Shown here: positions 54,532-64,000 of the stretch, piece by piece
How the letters are laid out: each line of letters opens with the position of its first letter
Numbering within the stretch: the first letter of the stretch is position 1
Assembly: GCA_017529925.1 (NCBI GenBank)
Contig: JAFXMZ010000022.1
Location: 1 to 64,000 of the forward strand
Source: Clostridiales bacterium
GTDB taxonomy: Bacteria; Bacillota; Clostridia; Saccharofermentanales; Saccharofermentanaceae
Length of the DNA: 64,000 bases
Reading direction: 5' to 3'
Made by a program: the position numbers and the translations under genes
The notes under the pieces: model-generated
The model's database searches: none
What the model was told of the DNA's origin: nothing
The model's input: only the letters and a program-made list of their open reading frames with translations

Positions 54532-55474
54532 GAATACCGCATCTGAGAGCATGGGGAAGAAGATACTCTTCAAGATCATTTCGGTCGTCGGAATGATAGC
54601 TCTTACAGGCGCTCTGATCTTCGGAGGTTATCTTCTCATGATCAATATGGACGGGATAATGCGTCCGCTGACAGAGAGGAAGATCGAGAGGTACGTCGAT
54701 GAATCGATGACGGATTTCCTTAATTCCCCCGACGATACGGTGACAGCCTCGTCTGTCAAGAAGGTAAAGACAGGTGTTCTCGACGATGAGCAGATAAAGC
54801 TCATGAAGGAGTCGATATCAGGCGTCACTTACGAGATAAAGGACATCGAACTGGCTGACGACGGGCAGAGCGCGAAGGTAAAGGTCGTCCTGCACAACGT
54901 TAAGGATACTGATCTGGATGACCTTGCGGTCGGAAAGTATAAGGATCTCAAGAGTCAGCTCAAGAAAGCAGGTTCGGGCAAGAGGACTTTCAAGCTCTCG
55001 CTCATAAAAGAGGACGGCGAGTGGACATTCAAGGATCTTAATCCGCTCTATTCTGCGATCGTACTTCCTTACGGGAAGTTCTGTTTCCTGGACGATAACG
55101 GTGAGCCGCTCGAAAAGAATGAAGAGTATTTCAAGTGGTTTATCAGGAATAATGTTGAACCTGTATTCGTCGATGCATACTGGTATGATCCCGTCCTGGG
55201 CAATCCTCTGACCGATGACTATCTGTCATCTCCTTCGGCACTTACGGCTGCATTCTATTTCAGCGAGCCTGTTGACATGACATTTACGGCCGAGCTCGTG
55301 AAGGATGATGCGTCTATCGCATCGAAAGAGATCTCCACGGGCGGCAGAGTCCTAACTACGGTCACTTTCGAAGAGGATGAGGCGGGAGGAAGCCTCAGGA
55401 GCGGATACTACAGGATCATCCTCAAGGTCGAGGATGCTGAAGCGGCAAAGACTTCCAGGATCACGGTAAGATAA
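54524..55474 (+). CDS. membrane-anchored protein related to the preceding lipoprotein
   Basis: A 316-residue protein with one N-terminal transmembrane helix ('ISVVGMIALTGALIFGGYLL') and an extracytoplasmic part. Its middle region ('FKLSLIKEDGEWTFKDLNPL') matches the style of the preceding lipoprotein's NTF2-like domain. The C-terminal 110 residues are a beta domain. The start at 54524 is chosen over 54515 because GGAG lies at proper distance. No motif suggests enzymatic activity. Paralogy to the neighbour and overlap with it suggest joint function, unknown in kind. Confidence 0.65.
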   Translation: MSENTASESMGKKILFKIISVVGMIALTGALIFGGYLLMINMDGIMRPLTERKIERYVDESMTDFLNSPDDTVTASSVKKVKTGVLDDEQIKLMKESISGVTYEIKDIELADDGQSAKVKVVLHNVKDTDLDDLAVGKYKDLKSQLKKAGSGKRTFKLSLIKEDGEWTFKDLNPLYSAIVLPYGKFCFLDDNGEPLEKNEEYFKWFIRNNVEPVFVDAYWYDPVLGNPLTDDYLSSPSALTAAFYFSEPVDMTFTAELVKDDASIASKEISTGGRVLTTVTFEEDEAGGSLRSGYYRIILKVEDAEAAKTSRITVR

Positions 55475-55485
55475 AGGAGAATAAC

Positions 55486-56394
55486 GTGTTTACGGCATTG
55501 AACTGGAAAGATTTCGAAGTCCTTTATGCGGGCGGCGGACAAAAATACGAGAGATGGGGAGACGTTTATCTCCAGAGACCTGATCCGCAGGCGATATGGC
55601 CTGTCATGAAGGACGGGCAGGAGATACTCTGGGAGGATCTGGACAAGCCCCATGCCGTCTATAACAGGAGCAGCACCGGAGGCGGTTCCTGGGCGAAGAT
55701 GAAACCGATGCCGGGCAAGTGGGAGATCGGCTATGATTCTCTCGGAAAGACATTGAGGTTCATAATCGAGCCGACTTCTTTCAAGCATACAGGGCTTTTC
55801 CCCGAGCAGGCCGCGAACTGGGACTTCTGCGGGGAGCTGATCGACAGGGCAAAGAAAGAGGGAAGGGAAGAGATAAGGATCCTCAACCTCTTTGCATACA
55901 CAGGAGGCGCGACAGTCGCTTCGGCGGCTCACGGCGCGACGGAAGTCGTTCATGTCGACGCATCGAAAGGCATGATCTCCCGTGCGAAGGAGAATATACA
56001 GAAGTCCGGTCTCTCGGAGTCATATGTCAGGTTCATAGCTGAGGACTGCAGGCGTTTCGTCGAGCGTGAGATAAGGCGCGGAAGGAAGTATGACGGGATA
56101 ATCATGGATCCTCCCAAATACGGCAGGGGACCTACGGGGGAACTGTGGGAGATAGAGAAATCACTGTACGAATTCGTATCGAGATGCTCTCTGCTGCTGT
56201 CCGATGATCCTCTGTTCTTCCTCATCAGTTCCTATGCTACTGAGCTCGGTGCAGGTGCTACAGGAAATGTCCTGGACCTTATACTGTCGCCGCGTTTCGG
56301 AGGAAAGGTCGAGTCGGAGGAACTGGCTCTTCCGGTATCGAAGATGGGGATAATGCTGCCTTGCGGACAGTCCGCCAGATGGTCAAAAGGATGA
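55486..56394 (+). CDS. class I SAM-dependent methyltransferase (RlmI/RlmK-like)
   Basis: A 302-residue methyltransferase. The SAM-binding motif I is 'ILNLFAYTGGATVASAAHGA' (about residues 130-149), and the catalytic motif IV is 'IMDPPKYGRG' (about 203-212), characteristic of the RlmI/RlmK family that methylates C5 of cytosine or the 2-amino group of guanine in 23S rRNA. The N-terminal segment ('RWGDVYLQRPDPQAIWP') lacks the PUA domain of RlmI. It starts with GTG after AAGGAG. It is followed after six bases by a pseudouridine synthase gene, so an RNA-modification role is likely; the exact target is not certain. Confidence 0.85.
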   Translation: MFTALNWKDFEVLYAGGGQKYERWGDVYLQRPDPQAIWPVMKDGQEILWEDLDKPHAVYNRSSTGGGSWAKMKPMPGKWEIGYDSLGKTLRFIIEPTSFKHTGLFPEQAANWDFCGELIDRAKKEGREEIRILNLFAYTGGATVASAAHGATEVVHVDASKGMISRAKENIQKSGLSESYVRFIAEDCRRFVEREIRRGRKYDGIIMDPPKYGRGPTGELWEIEKSLYEFVSRCSLLLSDDPLFFLISSYATELGAGATGNVLDLILSPRFGGKVESEELALPVSKMGIMLPCGQSARWSKG

Positions 56395-56400
56395 TCCCGG

Positions 56401-57093
56401 ATGCAAAGTGACGGTGTAAAGGTCATATTTGAAGATAACCACGTGATCGTGGCAGTAAAGCCTGCGGGAGTGCTCTCACAGGCTGATCTTACGACAGCTC
56501 CCGATATGCTGACGATCCTAAAGGCTTATATCAAGGAAAAGTATCAGAAACCCGGCAATGTCTACCTCGGGCTCGTTCACAGGCTCGACAGACCCGTAGA
56601 GGGACTTATGGTCTTTGCAAAGACGAGCAAGGCTGCATCCAGGCTCTCGGGGCAGATAAGGGAGAGGAAGATCACAAAGAGATACAGGGCCGTTGTATAC
56701 GGCAGGCTTCCCGACAGCGGAAGATTCGAGAATTATATCCTCAAGGACTCAGGGAGTAATACTGTCACCGTATATGACGCTCCCTACAAGGATGCGAAGA
56801 GATCTTATCTTGATTATTCCTGCACAGGCAGAGGAAACTTCATGGGAAGAGATGTCTCACTTGCCGATATCGAGCTCGGGACAGGACGGTCCCATCAGAT
56901 AAGATCACAGTTCTCGCATGCGGGTTTTCCGCTCGTCGGCGACCGTAAATACGGCAAAAAAGACGATTTCAGGGGCGACATCTGCCTTCAGTCCTATCTT
57001 CTCGGATTTGATCACCCCACGACCGGAGAGCATCTTGAGTTCAGGCTCGATGCCGGTGACAGGAGTCCGTGGGACCTTTTCGAAGTGAAATGA
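56401..57093 (+). CDS. RluA family pseudouridine synthase
   Basis: A 230-residue enzyme without an S4 domain. The catalytic Asp lies in 'VHRLDRPVEGLMVFAK' (about residues 60-75). 'KRYRAVVYGRL' and 'IELGTGRSHQIRSQFSHAGF' are further family blocks. It would isomerise uridine in rRNA or tRNA; the site is not predictable. It is paired with the methyltransferase gene six bases upstream. Confidence 0.92.
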   Translation: MQSDGVKVIFEDNHVIVAVKPAGVLSQADLTTAPDMLTILKAYIKEKYQKPGNVYLGLVHRLDRPVEGLMVFAKTSKAASRLSGQIRERKITKRYRAVVYGRLPDSGRFENYILKDSGSNTVTVYDAPYKDAKRSYLDYSCTGRGNFMGRDVSLADIELGTGRSHQIRSQFSHAGFPLVGDRKYGKKDDFRGDICLQSYLLGFDHPTTGEHLEFRLDAGDRSPWDLFEVK

Positions 57094-57129
57094 TCTGACT
57101 GGATTTCAGATGTTTCTTTTAAAGATCAT

Positions 57130-57159
57130 TTGGTCTATATCACGACAGGATAGTATAAT
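57130..57159 (+). promoter_or_regulatory. candidate promoter of the large secreted protein
   Basis: TATAAT (57154-57159) with a weak TTGGTC (57130-57135) at 18-bp spacing, 37 bases before the start codon. The ribosome site GGGGAGG is at 57179-57185, a little far from the ATG. Confidence 0.45.
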
Positions 57160-57196
57160 AGACATGTTGAAATGAGAGGGGAGGTCATTCGTTTTT

Positions 57197-60100
57197 ATGT
57201 CCAGACGTTTTTGTAAGGCGATAAGTATACTGATCACACTTGTTATTGTTGCCGGACTGTTTCCGGGAAATCTTCTGTATGCCGATTCAGATGAACAGCC
57301 GATAGAATCCTCTTCAACGTCTGAAGAGTCTTTTCCTTATGCGGTATTCGCAGAAAGTACAGAGGATGACCTGTCTTTCTATGGCTGGAAATGCAATATA
57401 ACAGGAGATATCTATTCAGGAAGGGATTTCGTCTTTCAGGGCTCAGAACTCAATATGAACGGCTTCGCCAGAACAGCAGGAGCAGTCCAGCCTTCTGAAA
57501 GAAAGGAAAACATGACCGGGGCAGAAGAAGGGATAGAGCCTTTACTTATGCCCATGTGGGGAGACGCAATTAAGGCTAATGAGACAAGGCTTCCTTCGAT
57601 CCTTCCTGAGGAACTGTCTTCACAGGACAGTATAGAAGTAAACGGTTATTTCTATTCGGAAAACGATATAACAATAAACGGAACAAGCTTCTCGGGAGAT
57701 GCAATTATAGTATCAAAGGGAAATATCACATATAATGTATGCTCACTCAATACAGAAGGTAAAGTGATCCTCTATTCCGAAGAGGGAGACATAAATATAA
57801 ACGGAACACAGATCGGGATAAACGGAATACTGTATGCCCCTCAGGGAAGAGTAACGATAAATGCATATGACGTAACAGTAAACGGAAGGATCGTTGCAGA
57901 TAGGTTCAGTTACAGTGGATCAATACTGAATATAATGGCAGATCCTTCAGATCTGACATTTTTACAGGATATAACAGAACCTACACCTGATATCACTCCT
58001 ACAGAAGAGCCGACACAGGCTCCAACTGAAGAACCTACAGAGACACCTTCACCGACCGAAGAACCGACTGTCAGCCCTTCGGTAACAACTGTCCCTACGG
58101 AAGAGCCTACTGTCGAACCGACTGAAGAACCCACAGTGGAGCCGACCGACATACCATCAGATACACCGACTCCTACGGAAAAGCCCTTAGACCTTGAGAC
58201 AGATACTGACGGAGATCTTATCCCTGACGATCTGGAAATCGAATTAGGTACTGATCCCGGGGATCCTGATTCGGATATGGACGGATTGAATGACTATATC
58301 GAGATATTACTCGGATACGATCCTATGTCAGACGATTCTGACGGTGACGGTATCAAAGATGGGGATGAGGATTACGACAGGGACGGAATAGATAACTTTA
58401 CCGAGATGAAAATAGGAACAGAACTGTCATCCGGCGATTCGGATTGTGATGAGCTTTCCGATAAAGATGAGATCGATATATACGGGACAGACCCGTTATC
58501 GGACGATACCGATAAAGACGGGATCAGAGATGGGGATGAGATCTACCTTGGCAAAAATCCTCTTGACGATTCTGATAAGCATATAAAGATACATCAGATT
58601 AAGACTATTAATGTCTACAACGCGGATGATCCTTCACTCGTTTCCGTTGAAGTGAGCATAGATCTTTCCAACAGGATAGATGAAGTTTTGGATATAAAGG
58701 ATGTATATGGTCTTGATGTTTATTCGTCTGATATCAGCGGGCGAGTCGGAAGTCCTGTATCGTTTGAATGTGAGGAAGATTTTGATACTGCAACAGTAAC
58801 GTTCTATTACGATGAAAACAAACTGAGGGAAGGGATAGATGAAGAACAGCTGTGCATCCTCTGGTTTGATGAAGACAACGGACTTTACGAAGTACAGCAA
58901 CAGGCTGAAAATGATGTTGAAGACAACAGAATAACGCTGACAGTTGACCATTTCAGCACATATATAATGGCGGATGGAGCCCACTGGGATAATGAGCAAT
59001 ATCCTTTGGACACTGTTTATCTGTTAAATGGAGCAGAGCAGAGGAGTGTGGATATCATATTTGCCATAAACTGCGGTTCGACAATGACAACTGCAAGGAA
59101 AGAAATGGCAATGCAGGCAATAGACAACATAGTATCTCAGATGGACGATGGAGACAGGTATTCATATGTTCTGTTCGGATCGAACGGAGCAGCCATGTCT
59201 CCGAGAATCTATCCCGTGAGTGCATATCCGACGGTTCCATCAGGAATGAGGAATTACATAGTTACAACAAACTATGGCGGACAGGGCAATCTGTATAATG
59301 CGGAATGTGCGGCAGATAATCTGTATTTCCAGTCAAATATCGAAGAAAACGGAAATCAAAAGGTCATCGTAGTGATCAGCGATGAGAATGTAATATACAG
59401 TTCAGGCTTCGGGAATTACTTCTTAACATACAATTTTACGTGGCATACGCTATGCATACCGGGAACATACGCATCTGTTCTTTCAGAGTATGCCGGGAAA
59501 AAAGGTGGATTAAATTTCAGAGACTGTACCCAAAGTGATATAGCACAGAAGATACTGGCAAAGGAGGGAGGCAAACAGGTACAGTTCTCGTGGGCTGATG
59601 AAGATAAAGATGATATCCCTGATGTGTTGGAGAAGAATGGAATGCTCGGTACCAATAACAAAGTCTATTACTCCGATCCTTGTACGAAGCATTCAGATGA
59701 TGACGGAATAGAAGACGGAGTTGAGATGGGAGCTATGTATTCTGTCCAAAGGATAGATGAGGAGACCGTCAGAATAAACAGGTCAGATATGCTCATAAGC
59801 GCTGTTGAAGGTTCAGAGTATTCCTTCCTGAAGAAATACATATCCGATGACACGGATGAGATAAGGTTTGTCTTCAAAGTGGTATCTGATCCGATGAAGG
59901 AAGATACTGATGGAGACTATTACAGAGATGACATAGATCCTCATCCTTTGGTATCAGATGTTGAAACCATCGGTTTGGGTGGTGTTCATTATAACCCTTA
60001 CAGACCTGATGAAGGTTATATACACGTTATCGATTCGCCTACGAATGATTATCTTGAGTCTCTGGGGTATACCAACGGTGCATATGGAGGAAATCAAAGC

Positions 60101-60757
60101 TGGTTTGGTAATAGTGCATATGACAATGAAAACCCTTTTGAGGGGAATAAACTGTTCATAGAAGAATCTGGATGTGGGATTATCGCCACTAATGATGTAT
60201 TACAGTACCTGAGTTGTGGAGACTGCTCTTATACGTATCCAGAGTATTATGATCTGATAATGGATATATTTGATGATTTTTTCTTGATTGGATTTGACCA
60301 ATTGTACATATCATACTCTTTATCCACGTCATCTATTATCGGCGCTATGGATAATCACAACATAAAGGCAAACTCAATTGTGATAACAAACGATAATCAG
60401 ATGAACGCTTTAGAAAAGATTTCACAATCTATTGCCAATGATAAACCTGTAATTTTATTTGAGAATGATCGTTTTGGAGGCGATGGCATATCAATGTACA
60501 TGATGAATTATAATGATGTTGGTGAACAAACACAAGTTTTCATCCCGAGTATATTGGGATCGTCATATAAAGATCACTATCATTTTACTACTATTACGGG
60601 AATTGTAATAGATCACAAAGATAATAGAAAATGGCTAAGAGTACAAAGTTGGGGGAAAGAGTATTATATCAGATGGGAAGACTTTGTCGAGTATAATGAT
60701 TCGAGTTTACGAGAGGGTATTATGATTGTTGTTGTAAGCGGGGAGTATTTGCCATGA
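57197..60757 (+). CDS. large secreted multidomain protein with C39/papain-like C-terminus
   Basis: A 1186-residue secreted protein. Domains in order: a signal peptide (1-31); a beta-helical segment with Asn/Gly repeats at about 140-255 ('DITINGTSFSGDAIIVSKGN'); a Thr/Pro/Glu linker of 'PTEEPT' repeats at about 258-330; thrombospondin-type-3/dockerin-like calcium repeats at about 333-460 ('DSDGDGIKDGDED'); a beta domain; a von Willebrand A-like domain from about 615, where the MIDAS motif reads 'FAINCGSTMT' instead of DxSxS; a further calcium-loop region at about 800-855; and a C-terminal papain/C39-like domain with Cys993 ('ESGCGIIATNDVLQYL'), His1129 ('DHYHFTTITG') and 'VQSWGKEYYI'. The DNA becomes AT-rich from about 60.2 kb. 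The stop overlaps the next gene by four bases. Confidence 0.8.
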   Translation: MSRRFCKAISILITLVIVAGLFPGNLLYADSDEQPIESSSTSEESFPYAVFAESTEDDLSFYGWKCNITGDIYSGRDFVFQGSELNMNGFARTAGAVQPSERKENMTGAEEGIEPLLMPMWGDAIKANETRLPSILPEELSSQDSIEVNGYFYSENDITINGTSFSGDAIIVSKGNITYNVCSLNTEGKVILYSEEGDININGTQIGINGILYAPQGRVTINAYDVTVNGRIVADRFSYSGSILNIMADPSDLTFLQDITEPTPDITPTEEPTQAPTEEPTETPSPTEEPTVSPSVTTVPTEEPTVEPTEEPTVEPTDIPSDTPTPTEKPLDLETDTDGDLIPDDLEIELGTDPGDPDSDMDGLNDYIEILLGYDPMSDDSDGDGIKDGDEDYDRDGIDNFTEMKIGTELSSGDSDCDELSDKDEIDIYGTDPLSDDTDKDGIRDGDEIYLGKNPLDDSDKHIKIHQIKTINVYNADDPSLVSVEVSIDLSNRIDEVLDIKDVYGLDVYSSDISGRVGSPVSFECEEDFDTATVTFYYDENKLREGIDEEQLCILWFDEDNGLYEVQQQAENDVEDNRITLTVDHFSTYIMADGAHWDNEQYPLDTVYLLNGAEQRSVDIIFAINCGSTMTTARKEMAMQAIDNIVSQMDDGDRYSYVLFGSNGAAMSPRIYPVSAYPTVPSGMRNYIVTTNYGGQGNLYNAECAADNLYFQSNIEENGNQKVIVVISDENVIYSSGFGNYFLTYNFTWHTLCIPGTYASVLSEYAGKKGGLNFRDCTQSDIAQKILAKEGGKQVQFSWADEDKDDIPDVLEKNGMLGTNNKVYYSDPCTKHSDDDGIEDGVEMGAMYSVQRIDEETVRINRSDMLISAVEGSEYSFLKKYISDDTDEIRFVFKVVSDPMKEDTDGDYYRDDIDPHPLVSDVETIGLGGVHYNPYRPDEGYIHVIDSPTNDYLESLGYTNGAYGGNQSWFGNSAYDNENPFEGNKLFIEESGCGIIATNDVLQYLSCGDCSYTYPEYYDLIMDIFDDFFLIGFDQLYISYSLSTSSIIGAMDNHNIKANSIVITNDNQMNALEKISQSIANDKPVILFENDRFGGDGISMYMMNYNDVGEQTQVFIPSILGSSYKDHYHFTTITGIVIDHKDNRKWLRVQSWGKEYYIRWEDFVEYNDSSLREGIMIVVVSGEYLP

Positions 60758-61386
60758 AAAACAATGTACTGATCATTCTGTGTGTTGGTATAATGATGTT
60801 TTGCTTTTGCTCATGTTCCCGAAAAAATGAGATTATTGATCCAATATCAGAATACGAATTATATTTAATCGATGGTATTAGTGATGATATATCTATTGTT
60901 AATGCTGAGTTTGATGAAACCAATCATGCGCTGGCATTAACTATTGAGATTTCGGATGATAGTGAGGATAGCATTTCAGATTGCGTGAGAACAATTGCTA
61001 AAAGGTCAGATTCTTTCCTGTCAAGTCATTATGACTATGTACTTAATGACGGTTACATGATAAATATTTTTTTTAAAGAAGAGTCAAAGTCCGATAGTGT
61101 TCCCGGGAATACCATTTGTAGACTGTCTAATTTCAATCATAAAGGTTTATTGAACAGCTTTTCAAGCCTGAGCATTGACGATTCAGCTATAGTGAATGAA
61201 TTTATTATTAGATTTAGCGATTTTTCAGATATTAATTGTAGTATTTTCACAGACGAACAGGTAAAGCAGGTATGCGAAACATGGGTTAACCTTAAGACCG
61301 TTGTCATTGATACCCAAACAAGGGCTGATTCGTTCAGTGAGGCATATCCGAAAATTGAGTTTTTAGCTGTAAGAGATGATGAATGA
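60754..61386 (+). CDS. small lipoprotein coupled to the large secreted protein
   Basis: A 210-residue lipoprotein with the signal 'CVGIMMFCFCSC' (lipid Cys at about residue 21) and a mature part with no recognised family. It overlaps the stop of the preceding gene (ATGA) and has a GGGGAG ribosome site, so it is co-translated with it. Its AT content matches the 3' end of that gene and not the rest of the window, suggesting that the two were acquired together. An immunity or anchoring role for the C39-like protein is a guess from position only. Confidence 0.7.
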   Translation: MKNNVLIILCVGIMMFCFCSCSRKNEIIDPISEYELYLIDGISDDISIVNAEFDETNHALALTIEISDDSEDSISDCVRTIAKRSDSFLSSHYDYVLNDGYMINIFFKEESKSDSVPGNTICRLSNFNHKGLLNSFSSLSIDDSAIVNEFIIRFSDFSDINCSIFTDEQVKQVCETWVNLKTVVIDTQTRADSFSEAYPKIEFLAVRDDE

Positions 61387-61483
61387 TCTTATTGTGTTTG
61401 AGTAATACTAGCATCATATATCGCTTCTCCTTTCAGATGAGTGATGCACCATCCGTTCATGTATAAAGCGTACAGTTCTCTTC

Positions 61484-61513
61484 TTGACTTTGAGACTCTT
61501 TAATTATTATAAT
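61484..61513 (+). promoter_or_regulatory. promoter of ileS
   Basis: TTGACT (61484-61489) and TATAAT (61508-61513) at 18-bp spacing, 49 bases before the start. The short leader has a small hairpin (TGCCC 61530-61534 with GGGCA 61541-61545) just before the AGGAG ribosome site (61551-61555). No T-box conserved sequence is visible. Confidence 0.75.
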
Positions 61514-61561
61514 AATGAGTCAGAAATTTTGCCCTCAAGGGGGCACCAGCAGGAGAAGAAT

Positions 61562-64000
61562 ATGTACAGCAAAGTATCAAAAGACATGAATTTCATCGAC
61601 AGAGAGAAGGAAGTCCTTTCTTTCTGGAAAGAGAACGACATCTACAAGAAGTCTTTGAAGCCCGCCAAGGACGGCACTCCGACTTTTACACTTTTCGACG
61701 GTCCTCCGACGGCTAACGGCAAGCCTCATATCGGTCACATCAAGACCAGGGTAATCAAGGATGTAGTTCCGAGATATCATTCCATGAAAGGTGAAGCTGT
61801 ATCTTTCAAGGCCGGCTGGGATACACATGGTCTTCCCGTAGAGCTCGAGGTCGAGAAGGCTCTCGGCATCAACGGCAAGCCCCAGATCGAGAGCTACGGC
61901 GTTGAGCCTTTTATCAAGAAGTGTAAGGAATCCGTCTGGACATATAAGGATCAGTGGGAGCACATGAGCGAGAGAGTCGGTTTCTGGGCCGACATGGAGA
62001 ATCCCTACGTCACATATGACAACAACTATATCGAGTCCGAGTGGTGGGCCCTCAAGACGATGTGGGACAAGGGAATGCTGTACAAGGGTCATAAGATCGT
62101 TCCTTACTGCCCCAGATGCGGAACAGCTCTTTCGAGCCATGAGGTCGCACAGGGATATAAGACGGTAAAGGAGAGATCCACCGTTGTAAGGTTCAAGGTC
62201 ATTGATGAGGATGCATATATCCTCGCATGGACGACGACTCCCTGGACACTCCCGAGTAATGTCGCGCTCTGCGTCAATCCTTCCGAGACATATGTAAAGG
62301 TCAAGGCAGGCGACGGAAATACATATTACATGGCCAAGGCTCTTCTTGATTCAGTTCTCGGCAAACTTGCCAAAGAGGACGAAGGCATCAAGGCATATGA
62401 GATCCTCGAGGAATACAAGGGCGACGATCTCTGCGGCAAGAGCTACGAGCCCCTGTTCGAGTGCACGGGTGAGGAGGCTTCCAGACAGAATAAGAAGGCT
62501 CATTTCATTGTTTCCGATAATTATGTAACGATGGAGGACGGTACCGGTATCGTCCATATCGCTCCTGCATTCGGTGAGGATGACGCCAGGGTAGGAAGGG
62601 ATAATGACCTTCCCATGGTACAGTTCGTAGATACGAGGGGTAATCTCACAGAGGAGACTCCTTATGCTGGAACATTCGTAAAGGATGCAGATCCCCTTAT
62701 CCTTAAGGATCTCGATTCGAGGGGACTTCTCTATGATGCACCCAAGTTCGAGCATGAGTATCCCTTCTGCTGGAGATGCGATACGCCGCTCATCTATTTT
62801 GCAAGGAGCACATGGTTCATCGCCATGAGCACGATGAGAGAGCAGCTGCTCAAGTCGAACAAGATGGTCAACTGGTATCCCGAGTCCATAAGGGACGGCC
62901 GTATGGGAGACTTCCTCGAGAATGTCATCGACTGGGGTATCTCGAGAGAGAGGTACTGGGGAACTCCTCTTCCTGTATGGGAGTGCGAGTGCGGTCACAG
63001 ACACTGCATCGGTTCCATCGAGGAACTCAAGAGCCTGAGCGACGACTGCCCCGATGACATCGAGCTCCACAAGCCCTATGTTGATAATGTACATATCAGA
63101 TGTGAGAAGTGCGGCGGTAAGATGACGAGGGTTCCCGAGGTCATCGACTGCTGGTTTGACTCCGGCGCAATGCCTTTCGCTCAGTATCACTATCCCTTTG
63201 AGAATAAGGAATACTTTGAATCACACTATCCCTGCCAGTTCATCTCCGAGGCTCTCGACCAGACGAGAGGATGGTTCTATTCGCTGATCGCCGAGAGCAC
63301 CGTACTGTTCGGCAGGAGTCCTTTTGAGAACTGTATCGTTATGGGCCTCGTAATGGACAAGGAAGGCATCAAGATGAGTAAGCACAAGGGCAACGTTGTT
63401 GATCCCTGGGATATCCTCAATGAGGAAGGTGCTGATGCCGCCAGATGGTATTTCTACAGCACCAGTGCGGCATGGCTTCCCAACAGATTCTCTCACGAGG
63501 CTGTAAAGGAAGGTCTTTCCAAGTTCATCGGAACATACTGGAATACATATGCATTCTATGTAATGTATGCAGAGATCGATCAGTTCGATCCCACTAAGTA
63601 CACTCTCGATAAGGATAACCTCTGCGCTATGGACAGATGGATCCTTTCGAGGCTCAATTCGCTTACAAAGACAGTCGACTCCAAGATGCAGGCTTACGAC
63701 ATCACAGGTTCCGCCAGGATGATCCAGGATTTCACGGACGAGCTTTCGAACTGGTATGTAAGAAGATGCCGTGAGAGATACTGGGCAGGCGACATGAACA
63801 AGGATAAGATCGATGCCTACATGACACTCTATACAGTCCTTGAGCAGTTCACGAGACTCTGTGCTCCGTTCGTACCTTTCGTAACGGAGAGCGTTTACCA
63901 GAATATCGTAAGGAGCGTTAACAAGGATGCTCCCGAATCAGTTCACCTCTGTGATTATCCTGTTGCCGACGAGTCCATGATCGATAGGAGGCTCGAGGTC
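61562..64000 (+). CDS. ileS: isoleucyl-tRNA synthetase (3' end outside window)
   Basis: The first 813 codons of a class I aminoacyl-tRNA synthetase, open to the window edge; full length would be about 1040 residues. The HIGH motif lies in '[15 protein letters not shown]' (about residues 46-60), the editing (CP1) domain contains '[12 protein letters not shown]', and the second signature is 'KMSKHKGN' (about residue 605). The 'DGPPTANG' and 'KMSKHKGN' forms are those of the type 2 (eukaryote-like) IleS, which is often less sensitive to mupirocin than type 1. The gene starts at an ATG seven bases after AGGAG and has its own promoter. It charges tRNA-Ile in the cytosol. Confidence 0.97.
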   Translation, partial: MYSKVSKDMNFIDREKEVLSFWKENDIYKKSLKPAKDGTPTFTLFDGPPTANGKPHIGHIKTRVIKDVVPRYHSMKGEAVSFKAGWDTHGLPVELEVEKALGINGKPQIESYGVEPFIKKCKESVWTYKDQWEHMSERVGFWADMENPYVTYDNNYIESEWWALKTMWDKGMLYKGHKIVPYCPRCGTALSSHEVAQGYKTVKERSTVVRFKVIDEDAYILAWTTTPWTLPSNVALCVNPSETYVKVKAGDGNTYYMAKALLDSVLGKLAKEDEGIKAYEILEEYKGDDLCGKSYEPLFECTGEEASRQNKKAHFIVSDNYVTMEDGTGIVHIAPAFGEDDARVGRDNDLPMVQFVDTRGNLTEETPYAGTFVKDADPLILKDLDSRGLLYDAPKFEHEYPFCWRCDTPLIYFARSTWFIAMSTMREQLLKSNKMVNWYPESIRDGRMGDFLENVIDWGISRERYWGTPLPVWECECGHRHCIGSIEELKSLSDDCPDDIELHKPYVDNVHIRCEKCGGKMTRVPEVIDCWFDSGAMPFAQYHYPFENKEYFESHYPCQFISEALDQTRGWFYSLIAESTVLFGRSPFENCIVMGLVMDKEGIKMSKHKGNVVDPWDILNEEGADAARWYFYSTSAAWLPNRFSHEAVKEGLSKFIGTYWNTYAFYVMYAEIDQFDPTKYTLDKDNLCAMDRWILSRLNSLTKTVDSKMQAYDITGSARMIQDFTDELSNWYVRRCRERYWAGDMNKDKIDAYMTLYTVLEQFTRLCAPFVPFVTESVYQNIVRSVNKDAPESVHLCDYPVADESMIDRRLEV

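Noticed and set aside
53284..54579. A 431-codon open frame on the minus strand
   Set aside because: It is antisense to the acidic lipoprotein gene and composed of residues expected from the complementary codons. No ribosome site or motif.
57980..58180. A Ser/Gly/Val-rich open frame on the minus strand
   Set aside because: It is the complement of the 'PTEEPT' linker of the large secreted protein.
61530..61545. Hairpin before ileS as a possible T-box terminator
   Set aside because: The stem is short, no T run follows, and the conserved T-box sequence is absent. It is only a small leader hairpin.

Overview
The window reads as chromosomal DNA from an anaerobic, gut- or rumen-type member of the Bacillota (class Clostridia). 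This rests on gene content: HrcA/CIRCE heat-shock control, SepF, AddAB, YhaM, Rnf-type genes, DUF4214 and 'TGHNWG' surface proteins, and lipoprotein glycosidases. AGG is a favoured Arg codon, Shine-Dalgarno sites are clear, and G+C looks moderate. I cannot name genus or species from the sequence alone. Most of the window is ordinary, densely packed chromosome. Two patches (about 27.6-29.5 kb and 60.2-61.4 kb) are visibly AT-rich and look acquired or recombined.

Layout. 0-6 kb holds lipid genes (acyl carrier protein, diacylglycerol-kinase-like enzyme, PlsC acyltransferase, acyl-CoA synthetase) around a secreted LRR/DUF4214 protein. 6-13.6 kb holds addB-addA (double-strand-break repair) convergent with tadA. 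13.6-20.4 kb is one tightly overlapped operon: zinc-ribbon membrane protein, rpoD, and a divergent Rnf-like redox complex (rnfC, rnfD, rnfG-like, and a RnfE/RnfA-like membrane protein). 20.4-27.5 kb has an acyltransferase-3 protein, an ABC exporter, an HD-GYP protein with an unassigned C-terminal half, an AraC regulator and a frameshifted SGNH hydrolase. 27.6-31.9 kb is an accessory region: an Imm59-like protein, small membrane proteins, a 23-bp direct repeat and a large surface protein, ending at a tRNA-Arg(CCU).

32-38 kb carries yhaM, an ACT protein coupled to a PLP lyase, a HlyD-like protein, yggS and sepF. 38.3-43.8 kb is a CIRCE-controlled operon hrcA-grpE-clpP-dnaK-dnaJ, with clpP inside it. 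44-49.7 kb has divergent glycosidase genes: a GH3 lipoprotein and a GH2/LacZ-like protein with an altered catalytic region. 49.7-52.9 kb is a response regulator-histidine kinase-rluF operon. 53-57.1 kb has two envelope proteins of unknown function, an RNA-methyltransferase-like gene and a RluA-type pseudouridine synthase. 57.2-61.4 kb encodes a 1186-residue secreted multidomain protein ending in a papain/C39-like domain, overlapped by a small lipoprotein gene. The window ends inside ileS.

The best candidate for something undescribed is the Rnf-like cluster at 15.5-20.4 kb. RnfC keeps both 4Fe-4S motifs. RnfD and RnfG, however, have lost the Thr at their flavinylation motifs, no rnfB is present, and RnfA/RnfE seem to be replaced by one long divergent protein with only part of the expected cysteines. 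The whole set is translationally coupled to the housekeeping sigma factor gene. Second candidates are the secreted C39-like protein/lipoprotein pair and the AT-rich immunity-like island with its direct repeat.
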